Below, piece by piece: positions 21,815 to 33,086 of a stretch of DNA of 64,000 nt. The notes below the pieces were generated by a model. That model was given only the letters and a program-made list of their open reading frames with translations. It was not told the DNA's origin and did not search any database. The stretch's first letter is position 1, and each line of letters opens with the position of its first letter. Made by a program: the position numbers and the translations under genes. Location of the stretch: NCBI GenBank assembly GCA_951799425.1, contig OX637391.1, positions 9,248,551 through 9,312,550 on the forward strand. Reading direction: 5' to 3'. The stretch comes from Ilex aquifolium (taxonomy: Eukaryota; Streptophyta; Magnoliopsida; Aquifoliales; Aquifoliaceae).

Positions 21815-24800
21815 TTACACCGAGTCTAATAACACCTCTGGATATACTATATTTGTCGTGGTAGCTAAACCATTAGGAGGGAGAAGGACACTGATGCGAT
21901 CAGCCGACGTGCATCTAGACATGGCCACATATAGGTGACCGTGGCTGAATACAGGCAAGCGCAGATCTATACCAACAAACTTGACTGACTGGTCCTGCGA
22001 CTTGTTGATTGTCATAGCATATGTTAAGCGTACTGGGAATTGGCGTCTAGTCATTTGAAATGGTAAATCTTTAGACGACGGTGATAATGATATCCGCGGG
22101 ATGAAACACAGATTCCCAATTTTGTCACCAATTAGAATTCTAGCCTCAATAACCCGTGATGCGCACTTGACAACCATTAGTCTGGTCCCGTTACAGAGGC
22201 CATCTTTCGGGGCAATATTCCTCAACAAAATGATGGGGCACCCGACCTTTAGGTCCAACTTGAAAGGTGGTAAACCTGACGGGTTTAGGGAATTCAGGAA
22301 CTCACTTGGATATTGATTAGTGGTAGAACGACAGAGCTCGTCCCCATCTGACACCTTGTCAGCTGCCAAGTAGGTATACGTCTCGCCAGGGTATATTTGT
22401 AGAGCAGCATCATTGATAGAGCATACATCATCATTCCGAGCGGAAAGAATTGTGCGCTCAGTTAAGTAGGATGGGGTTACCGCACTGAGCACATCTAGTT
22501 GTGGATAAACTCTGGAAATTAGTTCATGCAAACTTCGACACCTGTGTATTGTTTGAGGAAGTTCCACAGTATCTTGCGTACTGATCCCAATCTAAGTATG
22601 ATGTGAATTCAGTCAGTACATGTAAATGACTAATTATACAGTTTTATATAAATAAATCTATAATATAAATCACCTCTTCCAAGAAGGATGCGTGAGAAGA
22701 ATTTGCAGGATGATTGCTATTCAAACGCATGTTTATGCTCAAAGTTAATACGCACACACTCGCCCACATTGCAGAACGTCTTAAGGATGCACCAACAATT
22801 TGTTCCCGCCCACCCTTAGGTATCACCGGTAGTATTTGACGAAAATCCCCGCCAAGCACGATCGTGATACCGCCGAATGGTCGGTTATCATCACGAACGT
22901 CGCGGAGTGTGCGATCAACTGCCTCAATACCATGTTGATGCTGCATTGGAACCTCGTCCCATATTATCAAGCGAGCCTGCCTAAATAATTCCCCATGCGG
23001 AGACTGTTTGCTGAAACCACATACTGAACTTTCTATGATATCAAATGGAATGCAGAATGTAGAATGAGCTGTCCGACCGCCTAACAACAACAACGAAGCA
23101 ATTCCTGATGAAGCAACTGTAATGATGATATGACCCTCGCTGCGCATTTTAGTGGTGATGGTGTTGTACAAAAAAGTTTTCCCTGTTCCTGCACCTCCAC
23201 TGAGAAAAAATATTTTACCCTGATTTTCAGCAACGGAGATAGTGATAGCATCGTAAGCCATACGTTGAGCATTATTTAAAACATCAATATTCAAAAGGTC
23301 ATTCAATTGATTTGCTTCGTTTCGTAGTTGCATATGATCGATCAACAATCTATTACCTGAAACACAACTCCAATTTTCAACGGGGTGTGGCATAGGTGGG
23401 AAGTCATCCAAATTTTTGCCAGATTCATGTAGCAACTGATCAATCAAATATAAACCGTAATCTTCGATTTGAGGCTGTGTTGGATCGCATATGGCAAAAG
23501 TTGTTTGTAACTTGTGACGAAGATCATCACATATATGGACAGAGAATTGATTCCACAGAGTGCATGGCTGTATTGGGGAGCATTCTATCAAAATGATGCA
23601 GAACAGTCTCCGTAACTGGTATCCCGTATTCATGGTTGAAGCCTCTTGGAGGCATTGTACCCACTCTGCATCATCTTCCAAGAGGCCCATAGCTACACAC
23701 GCTGATTTGAAACTATCATGAAACACACCATTGATCGTGCGTAGACCATCAAAAGACCGCGGTCCTCTAACAACTGTTAATAGCAACCGAAGGTAAAACC
23801 GCTCTCCAGAATTGGGTGTAGCAAAGTATAATCTGCCAATTGCAAACCCAGTTTGCCTCGAAGTCCAAATCTTCCGACCTTTGTTCCAAACAAAATGTTG
23901 GGGAAATTCCTGGTATGTATAAGCACGTGCAACATCATTTGAAGAACAACAGTCAAAGAATCCAGTCAGAGTTGTGTTTTGACTCCTAGACCCAAGTCTA
24001 ATTGTTTCAAGTGTTTTAGTAGGATCATAAACAACTTGATGCATCCCAGGTAAATGTAGATCTAGCCGTACAACCGAAGGAATTTCTTCATGGAGAGGAT
24101 AACCGAAGAGTCTCCATGCAGCCTCTGTCGGTCCAATGTACCGTGCATCAAGGTATTGCTTTATCTCATTGTTTCCATCTGGTCCCTCTAAAACCATAGT
24201 TGTGCGGTCATGACCTTTGTAAATGTACTTGTGGATATATTTGACACACCTCATTCCTGCACAGACCTCCACGTTTATATGACAGTTGAACTTTCTTGAC
24301 AGGTGTGGATTGTAAGGTACGACGTCCCGATTATCAAATGTATGCCCTCTGGTGGTGTAAGAATGACCATTACGGCGACGACGGTAAACAGGGTACCCAT
24401 GTTCATCCATAGTAGTCGATTCTGCAAAGGCTTTTGGATAATGGAACCGACATGCACCGTTCACCATGCAAGTTGAATGTGGGTTCCGATAACCACACGG
24501 ACCATGAACCATACAACTCTTGATTGTTTCGTAGAGAGTTGGATCAGTGGATGGATCTGGAAATTCAGCACTAACTAACCGATCCACTTGTGCAGTTGTC
24601 TGAATCTTGTCCGGACCATGAAGGAAGAATAAAACATGCATGTGTGGTAACCCTCGTTTTTGGAACTCAATGGTGAATACATGAGCAACTTTTCGACCAA
24701 AAATTTGTTCATTTTTCACCTCATGCATCAAGGCACGCCGTTTTAACTCAAATACACGGGCCACAATGTCTGGACGATCTAAAGATGTTTGGTGTTCTAG

Positions 24801-26538
24801 TAAGGCAGCTATTATTTCGGGCCATTTTGGGTTAGCCGTCATGGTGAGAAAGATGTCAGGGTGTTGGTGGTACCTTGTAATGGCCATTGAGTCATGAAAA
24901 ATCTGGCTCATGTTACGTGCACTCCCAGTAAAGGACGATGACAGAACAAAGCGTTGTCCAATCTGATCGGGGCCCAACTCATCAACGCTGCCATCACACA
25001 AATTCGTGTAAAGCTCCCGACGTAGCTTATCCTGATTGAGTCTGATGTAAGACAATCTATTTTGCTCCGTTGATGCCCAAGCATCTACTATAAACTCTTG
25101 AAATAACTTTCCTCCTCTAAGAATTGTTGAATACTCAGTGGGACGTGGAAACATACGATAACTGTAAAATTGCATTTGTGTAATTCTTCTTACTGAAAAA
25201 TCACTTTGTTCGGAGTTCCACTGCCGTAGACCTGGCTCCCAACCAAGCTCACATGTAGGGAATAGAAGTACATAGTGTAATGGTAAATATGCTGGATGAC
25301 ACTCATTGATCTGGCTCAGCGCTCTATTATCTCCTCTTAGGTGCAGAACAATATCCCGCATACAACTACTCTCACTACCATCACCAGGCAAAATCACAGC
25401 TATTTCATCTGTGGTTGGAAGGTTGTACCGATGCCTATCAGTTGATGAGGTGTAATGAAGGTGAGCACGTAAATCATTATCTGAAGATTCAGACTCTGTT
25501 AGTATTTCATGTGCACGTTTGTACTTTGAAGCAAAATGATTCACTGACAACAAACAATGTTGTATAGTGTGGAGGACATCTCGACGCATGTTATTATTCC
25601 GCGCACACCTCCTATTCAATGCAGTGATTGGGTCATATATGTACAACTAACAGTAGATAGGTGCGCGACCATCAGGGGGTAACAAGGACCCAGTACGGTG
25701 ACGTAATTCCCCATGGATAGTGAATGATGTCGGCCCTCTTGAGTTGAGTAATCTGTTGTCAAGCTTAGCACCCAAGCTCGTGAAAGCATTGGTTGCATTG
25801 TACTCCCTAATATGCCGACGAAATGATTTTGATTGACCATCATGGCCATCATACAATGCACGAATAGGAGGTGGGGGTGCAATGAGATCCGGTAACCTAA
25901 TTTTGCCTTGTAGACAACATGTTCCAAATCTTGGATTGGACAATCCTGTGCGAGATAATCGCTCATCCCGCCAATGTAAGGCCGAACAGTAAGGACACTG
26001 AATATTCATCGGCCAGAGAAAATGACGCTCATTATTGACAGGGACAATAACATTCAATTCGTCATCAGTAACCATACTGTCAACATCGCTAAAGAATTCT
26101 GGTGGGGATCTACAAATAAAAATTGTATGTACACAAATATGAGAGGTAAGGAAATATTAGGCAGCTAATAAACTACGTAGAATAAACATACCCTGTTGTA
26201 TCTGCCGGAATAAGAGACGACGTGATGAGGGCATTGTCGTCAATTTGATGAGAATGTGCTGCTACATTGGAAGTAGCTTCATAATGAGCAAAGTCCGTTT
26301 CTAAATTCCGAGGCGAGGGTAAAGGTCGCACAGGAACAGGTGAGAATAGATCAAAGTCAGTTGGAATGAAAACTGGGTCGGACGCAATTGTAGGTGTTAG
26401 ATAACATTCCAAATTATTTGTCCGCGCCCTTTTTTGTGGAAGGTGTGCTATAGTGGCTCGGTGCAATGGAGTTAGGTCTTGCAAATCATGACATAAGGAT
26501 TGTGGGGGAGTGTAAATCACCGGTATTTTCCTATGCAA
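21815..26538 (-). pseudogene. Helitron Rep/helicase (RepHel) gene, near-complete, one internal stop
   Basis: Transposase of the enclosing Helitron. From the N-terminal side: exon 26192-26538, intron 26110-26191 (GT-AG, 82 bp), main exon 22674-26109, intron 22592-22673 (GT-AG, 82 bp), and last exon 21815-22591 ending DSV then stop. The main exon holds a CPYC-type motif (SALHWRDERL nearby), the HUH nuclease motif PHMHV (histidines at 24636-24644), the tyrosine region [11 protein letters not shown] (about 24215-24250), Walker A GGAGTGKT (23175-23198) and Walker B IIWDE. The last exon has the Pif1-type ending YAMTINKSQ and YVAMSRC. These serve strand nicking/transfer and unwinding. A TAG at 25647-25649 interrupts the frame before [12 protein letters not shown]; otherwise the gene looks intact, so loss of function is recent or there is suppression. 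Further 5' exons lie to about 28200. Confidence 0.9.
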
Positions 26539-26599
26539 CTATCCAACAGGGGAAAGACAATATATTACAACTCTATTTTTCTTAAAAGTAATAGAAATA

Positions 26600-27200
26600 C
26601 TTATCAAGCCGAAGCTATTAATCAGAAAACTTACCAAAGAGGCAAACATATTTTCTTTTCCATGTTTCAGGCATTTAGTAGGCGTGCGACAAACTTTCGA
26701 CGTTAAAGGTGCAGTATGATTGCTAAGAATTCGTGTTTCCCGCCCAAGTACGCATTCATTCTGGTGTTGCAGATAGTTAGTTTTATGTATATTTATCCAA
26801 ATACAAACGATGAGAATAGTAAATGTACCTCAACATTGCACAACTGAGTAGGCGAATGTTCAGCCAATATTGTACTAAGAGATGGTTGGGAATGCAAGGG
26901 GATTTTATTGTAATCTGCAGTAACCATGTTGGCAAGTGGAACATGGTTGGAGAATTGAGAGAGGGACTGGTGTCGCCTCCATGAATTAGTTGTTGTTTTG
27001 GGCACGTGAGTTGGGGGCAATATTGGAAAACATTTGGGTAGAGGTGTAGTGTAATTCCCAGAACACTCTCTTTCCCGACGTGCGCGTTGCGCCAGATGAC
27101 GCCGTGAGCACGTACTACTATCATTGCGATTTCGTTCACGTCTGGCGCGTTGGGCCTCAATTTTAGAGGAAGCGAAATTTGATGCGGGAGCCTAAGATAG
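26600..27200 (-). other. Upstream RepHel exons (Arg-rich segment)
   Basis: Minus-strand frames read ILSNHTAPLTSK with CRTPTKCLKHGKEN (about 26640-26750) and, further up, EAQRARRERNRND and AQRARREREC followed by LPKCFPILPPTHVPK (about 26830-27190). Repeated QRARRE motifs are common at the start of plant Helitron proteins. Exon borders were not fixed. Confidence 0.5.
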
Positions 27201-27410
27201 GAAGTGACGTGTGAAATAAGTTAAATAATTAGCGAACTAATATAATTTCAAATCCCTAATAGAAATTACATTAATCTACCGCAAGTAAACAAAATGTAGC
27301 AATTTATGAAAGAAACAAAAAAATTAAGAAAATTAACTAAGAATTAATCAAATTAACTCAATTTATAATATGTAAGAATGGCTAAGGAAACCAATACATA
27401 ATTTTAACAA

Positions 27411-28205
27411 TATGTTAGCATGTCCAAAAAGCATAACTTTTTAAAATCAAATTCATAATAAATATCGCTCTCATAATAATACCACAACACAATAATTCTG
27501 CTCGATGATGGTATGAAGTGTGTGCGTGAGAGAGAAGTGTAAGAGTGAGTGAGGGGTGAGGAATTAAAAAATATCACCAACAATGTAGTGTATATCGCTC
27601 TAACCGAAATACCAACACGTTAGATAGCTATTAAATATGTTGTGTTAAATAATTTTTATCAATACATAAACAACGATCAGTACAACATACCGGTTGAGTA
27701 AACCGATTTTCTTTTCCAGTAGAACTACCAATTTTTTCTTTCCCCTTTGTCGAAAATGGAGCGACACTTAGGTGGTTCAAGTGATTCACATTTGAATTCG
27801 CCTAGGAAGTACAAAATAAGGCATTATGTTAGCATGTTCAAAAAGCATAACTTTTTAAAATCACATAAGCCCATAAATATCGCTTTCATCTATAATACCA
27901 CAACACAACAATTCTCCTTGATGGTGGTATGGAGACGTGGTGAGAGTGAGGGGTGAGGAACTCAAAAATATCACCGAAAATGTAGAGTATATCGCTCTAA
28001 CCAAAATACCAATAAGAATAGATATGTTGTGGTAATTGAACATAAACAATGATCAGTACAACATACCGATTGAATAAACCAATTTTCTTTTCCAATAGAA
28101 CTGCCAATTTTTTCTTTCCCCTTCGTCGAAGATGGAGCAACACTTTGGTTGTTCTAGTGATTTACATTTGAAGTCTCCTAGGAAGTACAAAATAAGGCAT
28201 TAGTC
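27411..28205 (-). repeat. Tandem duplication (414-bp offset) carrying a small Helitron exon twice
   Basis: Two diverged units (27411-27824 and 27825-28205) share TTAGCATGTxCAAAAAGCATAAC, the AATATCGCT region and a minus-strand exon reading STKGKEKIGSS(T/I)GKEN, each followed by the splice-donor-like GTATGTTGTA. The two units differ more than the 235-bp pair, so the duplication is older. Confidence 0.75.
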
Positions 28206-28648
28206 AAAAAATGCAAACTAATATCAAAATGAATTTTTTTAACAATACCAGTCGTGTTACCTTATCCATATGTAATTGACAGGTATGTTGTTACTATCAC
28301 TTAGATCAACCTGTAAGAACAGACTTAATAAATTGTAGGCATAATAAAATTTACAAATTGTAGGTGGAACGTAATTAATCTTACGGCTTAGCGAAGGTTC
28401 GGATTTGAGACTTAAATACAATAGAATAATAATTTCGACAATATCAAAAAAAAAAAAAACCAATGGCATTAGCATCTATAAAAAAAATCATACAAAACAG
28501 GGCGGTTTCACGCAAAGCAATTAATGGTAGGATTCAACCAACTTAAACTAAAAGATAAGATTCACGCAAACATAGTGGATGTAACAAAGACTTGAATTGA
28601 ACCTAATCAAATCACATTCAAATTGAACCTAAATAACCAAATTATATA

Positions 28649-28675
28649 GTGCCTTCAGGTACGGGTTATCGCTAG
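28649..28675 (+). other. Second Helitron 3' terminus, opposite orientation (nested Helitron)
   Basis: Plus strand: hairpin GTGCC-TTCA-GGTAC (one G-T pair) then GGGTTATCG and terminal CTAG at 28672-28675, followed by T. It closely resembles the enclosing element's own 3' end (hairpin with TTCA loop, CTAG, T). It therefore marks a same-family Helitron reading left to right; its 5' TC end was not located. Confidence 0.65.
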
Positions 28676-28819
28676 TATAGGAATATGAGAAACCAAACTT
28701 TAAACCTATGAGAGAGAGAGAGAGAGAGAAAGAGAGACTACCACTATATATTGTGATTTGTGAAAGATCAGATCATGGTCGATATAGAGAAATGAAAAAA
28801 ATCAGAATAAAAGAAGTAC

Positions 28820-28922
28820 CTTTTGATGGTGCTAAGTCCCCTGCTTCCCATGGCCAATGAATCCAGCTTCAAATCTTCAATAGCTTCACACAACTTCTCT
28901 CTTGCGTCTCTCCAAATATTAT
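28820..28922 (-). pseudogene. Captured exon of a universal stress protein (USP) gene
   Basis: A 103-bp minus-strand exon reading [20 protein letters not shown] then [12 protein letters not shown]. It is flanked by an acceptor (T-rich tract then GTAG) and a donor (AAAAG then GTAC). The text matches the plant USP/PHOS32-type core, where the G-x-x-G-like loop MGSRGL contributes to nucleotide binding. Only this exon with some flanking intron is present; no start or end of the gene is near. It lies on the Helitron transposase strand. The host USP parent is not in the window. Family recognition is from memory of conserved USP text. Confidence 0.75.
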
Positions 28923-29526
28923 CTACAAAAAAAAAATATTTATTTCTTAAAATCACTCACCCAATTACAAACAAATAATTATCAGTATGAAACATGAAAA
29001 ACCCAACATAAAACGGCAAAAAAAAAAAAGAAGAAAAAAAACACATAGAATGATGAATTATTTAAGCCATGTGATAAAATTATTTTCAATTCAGGCAGTT
29101 GCTTGTGCTTATTTAAGCCAATCAATGAATGAGAAATTGGAAGTTTAAGTCAAAACATTAATAGAAAATGTAGCAAACAACTTGCATGCATAAAGGCAAT
29201 AGAACATTAATAACAATTTTCATAGGTTTTGGTTGCATACAAAATGTCATTGGAATTGAACTGGGGCTGCATCATGAATTCCAAAACATTTGGCACTATT
29301 CATTACTCACCTTCTCGCCCATACAAAAGCTAACCAATTCACTGATAGCAAATTGCATGAAAAACCAACCAATAAACACAATCAAACCATAGGAAGTAAA
29401 AAAAGCCATTGTTGGATAATGCAAACAAACTCATGATGTATGTGAGAGAGAGGGGGCGGGAAGAGAGAAACTGATGGTGTATGTGGGTGTGTCAATACCA
29501 TCCTCTTGAAACCATTGTCCAAACCT

Positions 29527-29612
29527 CTTGAAACCCTCACTTTGGAGATCAAAAACCACTGAAACAAAACAAACCCAATTCCAATCAAAGCAGACAAAGG
29601 TATCAAAATCAA
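29527..29612 (-). pseudogene. Captured fragment of a type I vacuolar H+-pyrophosphatase gene (N-terminus)
   Basis: Minus-strand reading ILIPLSALIGIGFVLFQWFL then ISKVRVS matches the first membrane segment of plant V-PPases (family text ILIPVCAVIGIxFxLxQWxxVSxVKV), a proton pump of the vacuolar membrane. The initiator Met and the following exon are missing, and similarity stops after VRVSR. About 28 residues is short, so a chance hydrophobic match cannot be excluded, but the IP, GI, QW and SKV positions agree. Confidence 0.55.
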
Positions 29613-30049
29613 TGTGAGGTCTCACTCATCAAACGACCCAATCTTTATATGTGCCCCTGCCAAATCTTGAAATTAAAAAGTCTTCTCTTTATCATCTGTT
29701 CTAATTTAAACCACAACCTAAACAAAAAGAATGCAATTGTTCCACTAATATATTGAATAGACCAATTAATCATGAACAGTGTATATAATGGGAAGAAAAA
29801 ACAATGAACAATGTACATACCAGGAAAATAAAAAACAATGAACAATAAAAAGTGGGTGCATGAGCAAATGAGACATAGGCAAAAAAATATTTCTAGTATG
29901 TATTTATACTGGTATGTACATTGTTCATGATTAATTGTGAATGGAAGTAACAAACTTTGAAAAGTACTCTCTTTATCAAAGCCTTCTTCCCTCTCAAATA
30001 TTTCTACAACAAAAAAATGTGATTTTTTAATTAATGTCATTTTAAATCA

Positions 30050-31960
30050 ATTTAGACCCACAATTAATATTTAAAAATTTTGACAAAATTTACTTTAAAA
30101 ATAGAACACAAAAAAAATATCAACCTCTTGTATGTATCTTCTTATTATTAAGAAACACATGAATTTAAAGAAAACACGATCCAATTCATTTATCAAATTC
30201 AATATCACACCCCAATTCTAGTGTAACAAAACATTTATCAACTACCACAACAACATAATAATATCAACAATAAAATAAAGTTCAACTTTATCCATCTCTG
30301 CATATATCAAATCCAACCCTCAATTCCAAACGCACACGTTTAATTAACATTCATATCAGCTCCCATATAAAAATTGCTACAACAAAAGTCTGAAATCCAA
30401 ACAAAACTAAAACAAATCAAGATGATTGGTTCAATTGATCTTGTGCTTGTGCCTAAAGAGGCTGAGCAACAAAAAACAAAAAAAATTAAGCATGTGTTTT
30501 GAAACTATAGGCATGCATTTTAAATTGCTTCCACATAAAACACTCCAAACTTCGTACATCCATGAAGCATGCATTTTAAAACTATATCAAAAAATGACTC
30601 TTTATCATAAGAACAACATCTTTCATATCAAAAAATGACTCTCTATCATGAGACCTAACTCAACGTCTTTCATATCCATAATAGTAATAGTACATCCAAT
30701 GTCCAGTACAAAGAATATATACAGAGATAGTTCTTAATGAGGCACTGAAAAATGACTCTCTATCATAAGAACAACAATTGTTTTTTGTTATTTCTTAATG
30801 TAACAATTATTTAAAAAGGCAAAAAGAACAAAAATCCTCTACAAGCTGGCACTTAGTTTGACGGAATCCAGAATTAGAGGGAACTAAAAAAACACAAGGG
30901 GGATAGATCAAACAAAATGTAAATCAATTAAATCCAAGAGAAATCTAATTTCAACACATTATACCCCAAAAAATAGGTACACCGGAAATTCATAACAATG
31001 GTAGAGTACACAAAATGCTAAGCCATTAGTTAAAGGCATATTCATTTCCATCTTAAACTCTGAACTTAATTTCAAAGCAATCTAATCCTATCTAATATTT
31101 TCGTTCACTATCACCACAAAGCCAATATTTTTAATTTCAAACAGAGTTGCCCCAAATTGCCACTCTAGCACTAAAAGTTAGAACATTTCTATTAAAAAAA
31201 CCAATATATGTTAATTGTATTCTTAGACTTTTCTTTAATGGTTCAAGGAAAATAGAAAAATGCTAAGACCCAACAACACTGAAGATTAAAGAGGCAAAAG
31301 GGTTTTAATACCCACCAAAAAGTCATGGATTCTAGAACAAATTTAGAAAGGGAATGTTAGAATTATAAAGAACATAAAGTGAAAAACAATATTAATTTTG
31401 TTTAGCAATGTTATGTGTAGTTTCACTGCACTTATTCATTTTAACTTGCTTTCACATTTTAAATTCTCCATTTAGTTTTTTCAAACTCTAGTTAATAGCA
31501 TAAGCTGAAAACATGTAAAATGTCTGGCTCCTCAAGTTAATATCATGACAAAAATAATTAAGCTCTTATGCAAGAACCCATCAACTTCAAAATTGTAGAT
31601 GTCAACTAAAAGAAATAAAACCATAAATAAAATAACGAAACAAAGAAAATTACAACAGTGGCAGGTAGGAAAGATTATGAACCATGTTTCTAACCATGGG
31701 CCATTTGACAATGTTTTTAACTTATGAAATGAAAACAATCTTTCTAATAAACAAAGGAAATAAAGCAATATGAGATTCAATACTTCTAAAGCAGTAAAAT
31801 ATGGTCTACCAAAACCAAGCCAACTAATCATACCCACCCAAAGAAGAACTGCACTCATTATTAACTCAAGTCAAACAAAAAGGAACCTAAAAGAGAGATA
31901 CTTGGGTGAATCAATATAGGATTAACATTAGAAGGGACAATTACCATACCTCATCAGGAA
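30050..31960. other. Non-coding Helitron interior, probably captured introns or flanks
   Basis: AT-rich with short repeats (for example ATCAAAAAATGACTCT at 30588, 30629 and a relative near 30748). I recognise no exon. Lying between captured exons on the same strand, it may be intronic DNA carried with them. Confidence 0.45.
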
Positions 31961-32086
31961 CTCTAAGATACTTGCACATTCAGTACAAGAAAGCTCACAC
32001 AGCTCAGTACAAGAAAGCTCACATAAACATTCCCATCAAAACAATGTCTAAAAGATCCCGTGGATAGGGACCATGAGCAAATTTCA

Positions 32087-32339
32087 ACAAAAGCAGAAAC
32101 ATAATTTGGTTCTTGGACACTATGAGCAACAATTTCCAACGGCCCAAATGAGCCCGTACCCAAATGGGTCAACTGTGGAGCTCGAATCATGAGATTGTGA
32201 AGCCGCCCAAGTGAAACATATTGGTTGAGCCTAAGTTTCTTCAAGGAAGGTGATCTTGCCACTAACTGCACCAATGCCTCGAAATTAATGCGAAAATCAA
32301 CACAGTCGAAAATCAGAGACTCGAGACAAGTTTCATTCT
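32087..32339 (-). pseudogene. Captured exon of a TIR1/AFB-type F-box auxin receptor gene
   Basis: Minus-strand exon starting after TTTTTTCCAG and reading NETCLESLIFDC, INFEALVQLVARSPSLKKLR, APQLTHLGTGSF and EPNYVSAF. This is the leucine-rich-repeat text of TIR1/AFB proteins (INFEALxxLVARSPxLKKLRLN), the auxin-binding subunits of SCF ubiquitin ligases; the closest remembered relatives are AFB6-like/TIR1-like members. Similarity ends after VSAF, where the family continues with an ACKSL-like stretch. No F-box or remaining repeats are present. It lies on the Helitron transposase strand, about 750 bases inside the Helitron 5' end. Confidence 0.8.
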
Positions 32340-32507
32340 CTGGAAAAAATGAAACCCAGTAAACTAACAAATTCATAAATGTGTGTGTGAGAGAGAGATG
32401 AGGCGCTAAGTATTAGAACCAAATTTCAAAGCATTAATGAATAAATGAATAAAATTAGAACCAAATTTCAACTAACACAGCAACTCCCAGTAAACTAATT
32501 CATAAAT

Positions 32508-32592
32508 GTGTGTGTGAGAGAGAGATGAGGCATACCTGGGGTTACCAGCGGAGGTGGTGGTGGTGGTGTTGCTGGGGCGTAACAGAGAGAGC

Positions 32593-32626
<34 letters not shown>

Positions 32627-32800
32627 CTAAGTGTCGAAGAAGTGGCGGTGGTGGTCGTGTTGCTGGAGAGTAACAGAGGTAGTGGTGGTGGAGCGTAAAG
32701 AGAGAGAGAGAGGGGTGTTGCTGGAGCGTAAAGAGAGAGAGAGAGAGAGAGGGGGTGTTGCTGATGCGTAAAGAGAGAGAGAGAGGTAACATATGGTGGG
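32508..32800. repeat. (AG)n microsatellites with GGTGGTG blocks
   Basis: Several GA runs (about 32582-32622, 32699-32714, 32733-32750, 32770-32787) are separated by GGTGTTGCTGGxGCGTAA repeats. The long Ser-Leu frame on the minus strand is produced by CT repeats, not a gene. Confidence 0.8.
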
Positions 32801-32968
32801 CAAAAAAAAAAAAAGAAAGAAGAAATAGAAGGTGGCGTGTCTGACAGAAGGGAGGAAAAAAAAAAAAAAGAGAGATGGACGAAGGCGACAGGACAGTGGC
32901 TGTCTGACAGTGAGTTGACTGGAGAGACAATTTTTTTGAAAAATGATGATATTGTGGATGATTTTGGG

Positions 32969-33064
32969 CCGTTGGATGTTGAAGCCCCAAATGATTTTAG
33001 ACCGTTGGATGTTGAAGCCTAAATTGATTTGAGGCCGTTGGATGTTGAAACATTGGGATTTGAG
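32969..33064. repeat. Triple 33-bp tandem repeat beside the Helitron 5' end
   Basis: CCGTTGGATGTTGAA recurs at 32969, 33002 and 33035, and a fourth partial CCG starts at 33065. It ends 22 bases inside the Helitron 5' terminus. Confidence 0.85.
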
Positions 33065-33083
33065 CCGCTCTGTTTTATATTAT

Positions 33084-33086
<3 letters not shown>
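33065..33086 (-). other. Helitron 5' terminus
   Basis: Minus strand begins TCTATAATATAAAACAGAGC, very like the TCTATA-type starts of plant Helitrons, and is preceded by A inside a TA repeat. Confidence 0.8.

Larger units (their letters stand above)
20202..33086 (-). mobile_element. Helitron (rolling-circle transposon), 12.9 kb, with captured host gene fragments
   Basis: Minus-strand Helitron. Its 3' end is at the left: CTAG (20202-20205) preceded on the minus strand by a hairpin with a 7-bp GC-rich stem and 4-base loop (20213-20230), and followed by host T. Its 5' end is at the right: TCTATAATATAAAACAG starting at 33086, preceded by host A. Insertion between A and T in a TA-repeat, without target duplication, is the Helitron signature. 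Inside are a Rep/Pif1-helicase gene (about 21815-28200), a nested oppositely oriented Helitron 3' end (28675), and pieces of three host genes (28820-32339). Tandem repeats lie near both ends. A plant Helitron carrying both transposase and gene fragments is unusually information-rich. Confidence 0.88.

Noticed and set aside
27889-27899. TCTATAATACC as the 5' end of the nested plus-strand Helitron
   Set aside because: It lies inside the second unit of a tandem duplication whose first unit reads differently, so the likeness is probably chance.
31532-31858. 108-residue hydrophobic frame next to the TIR1/AFB exon
   Set aside because: No recognisable family; it is AT-rich and most likely captured intron sequence.
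32472-32990. 172-residue Ser/Leu-rich frame on the minus strand
   Set aside because: Produced by CT microsatellites; no domain and no codon pattern of a gene.
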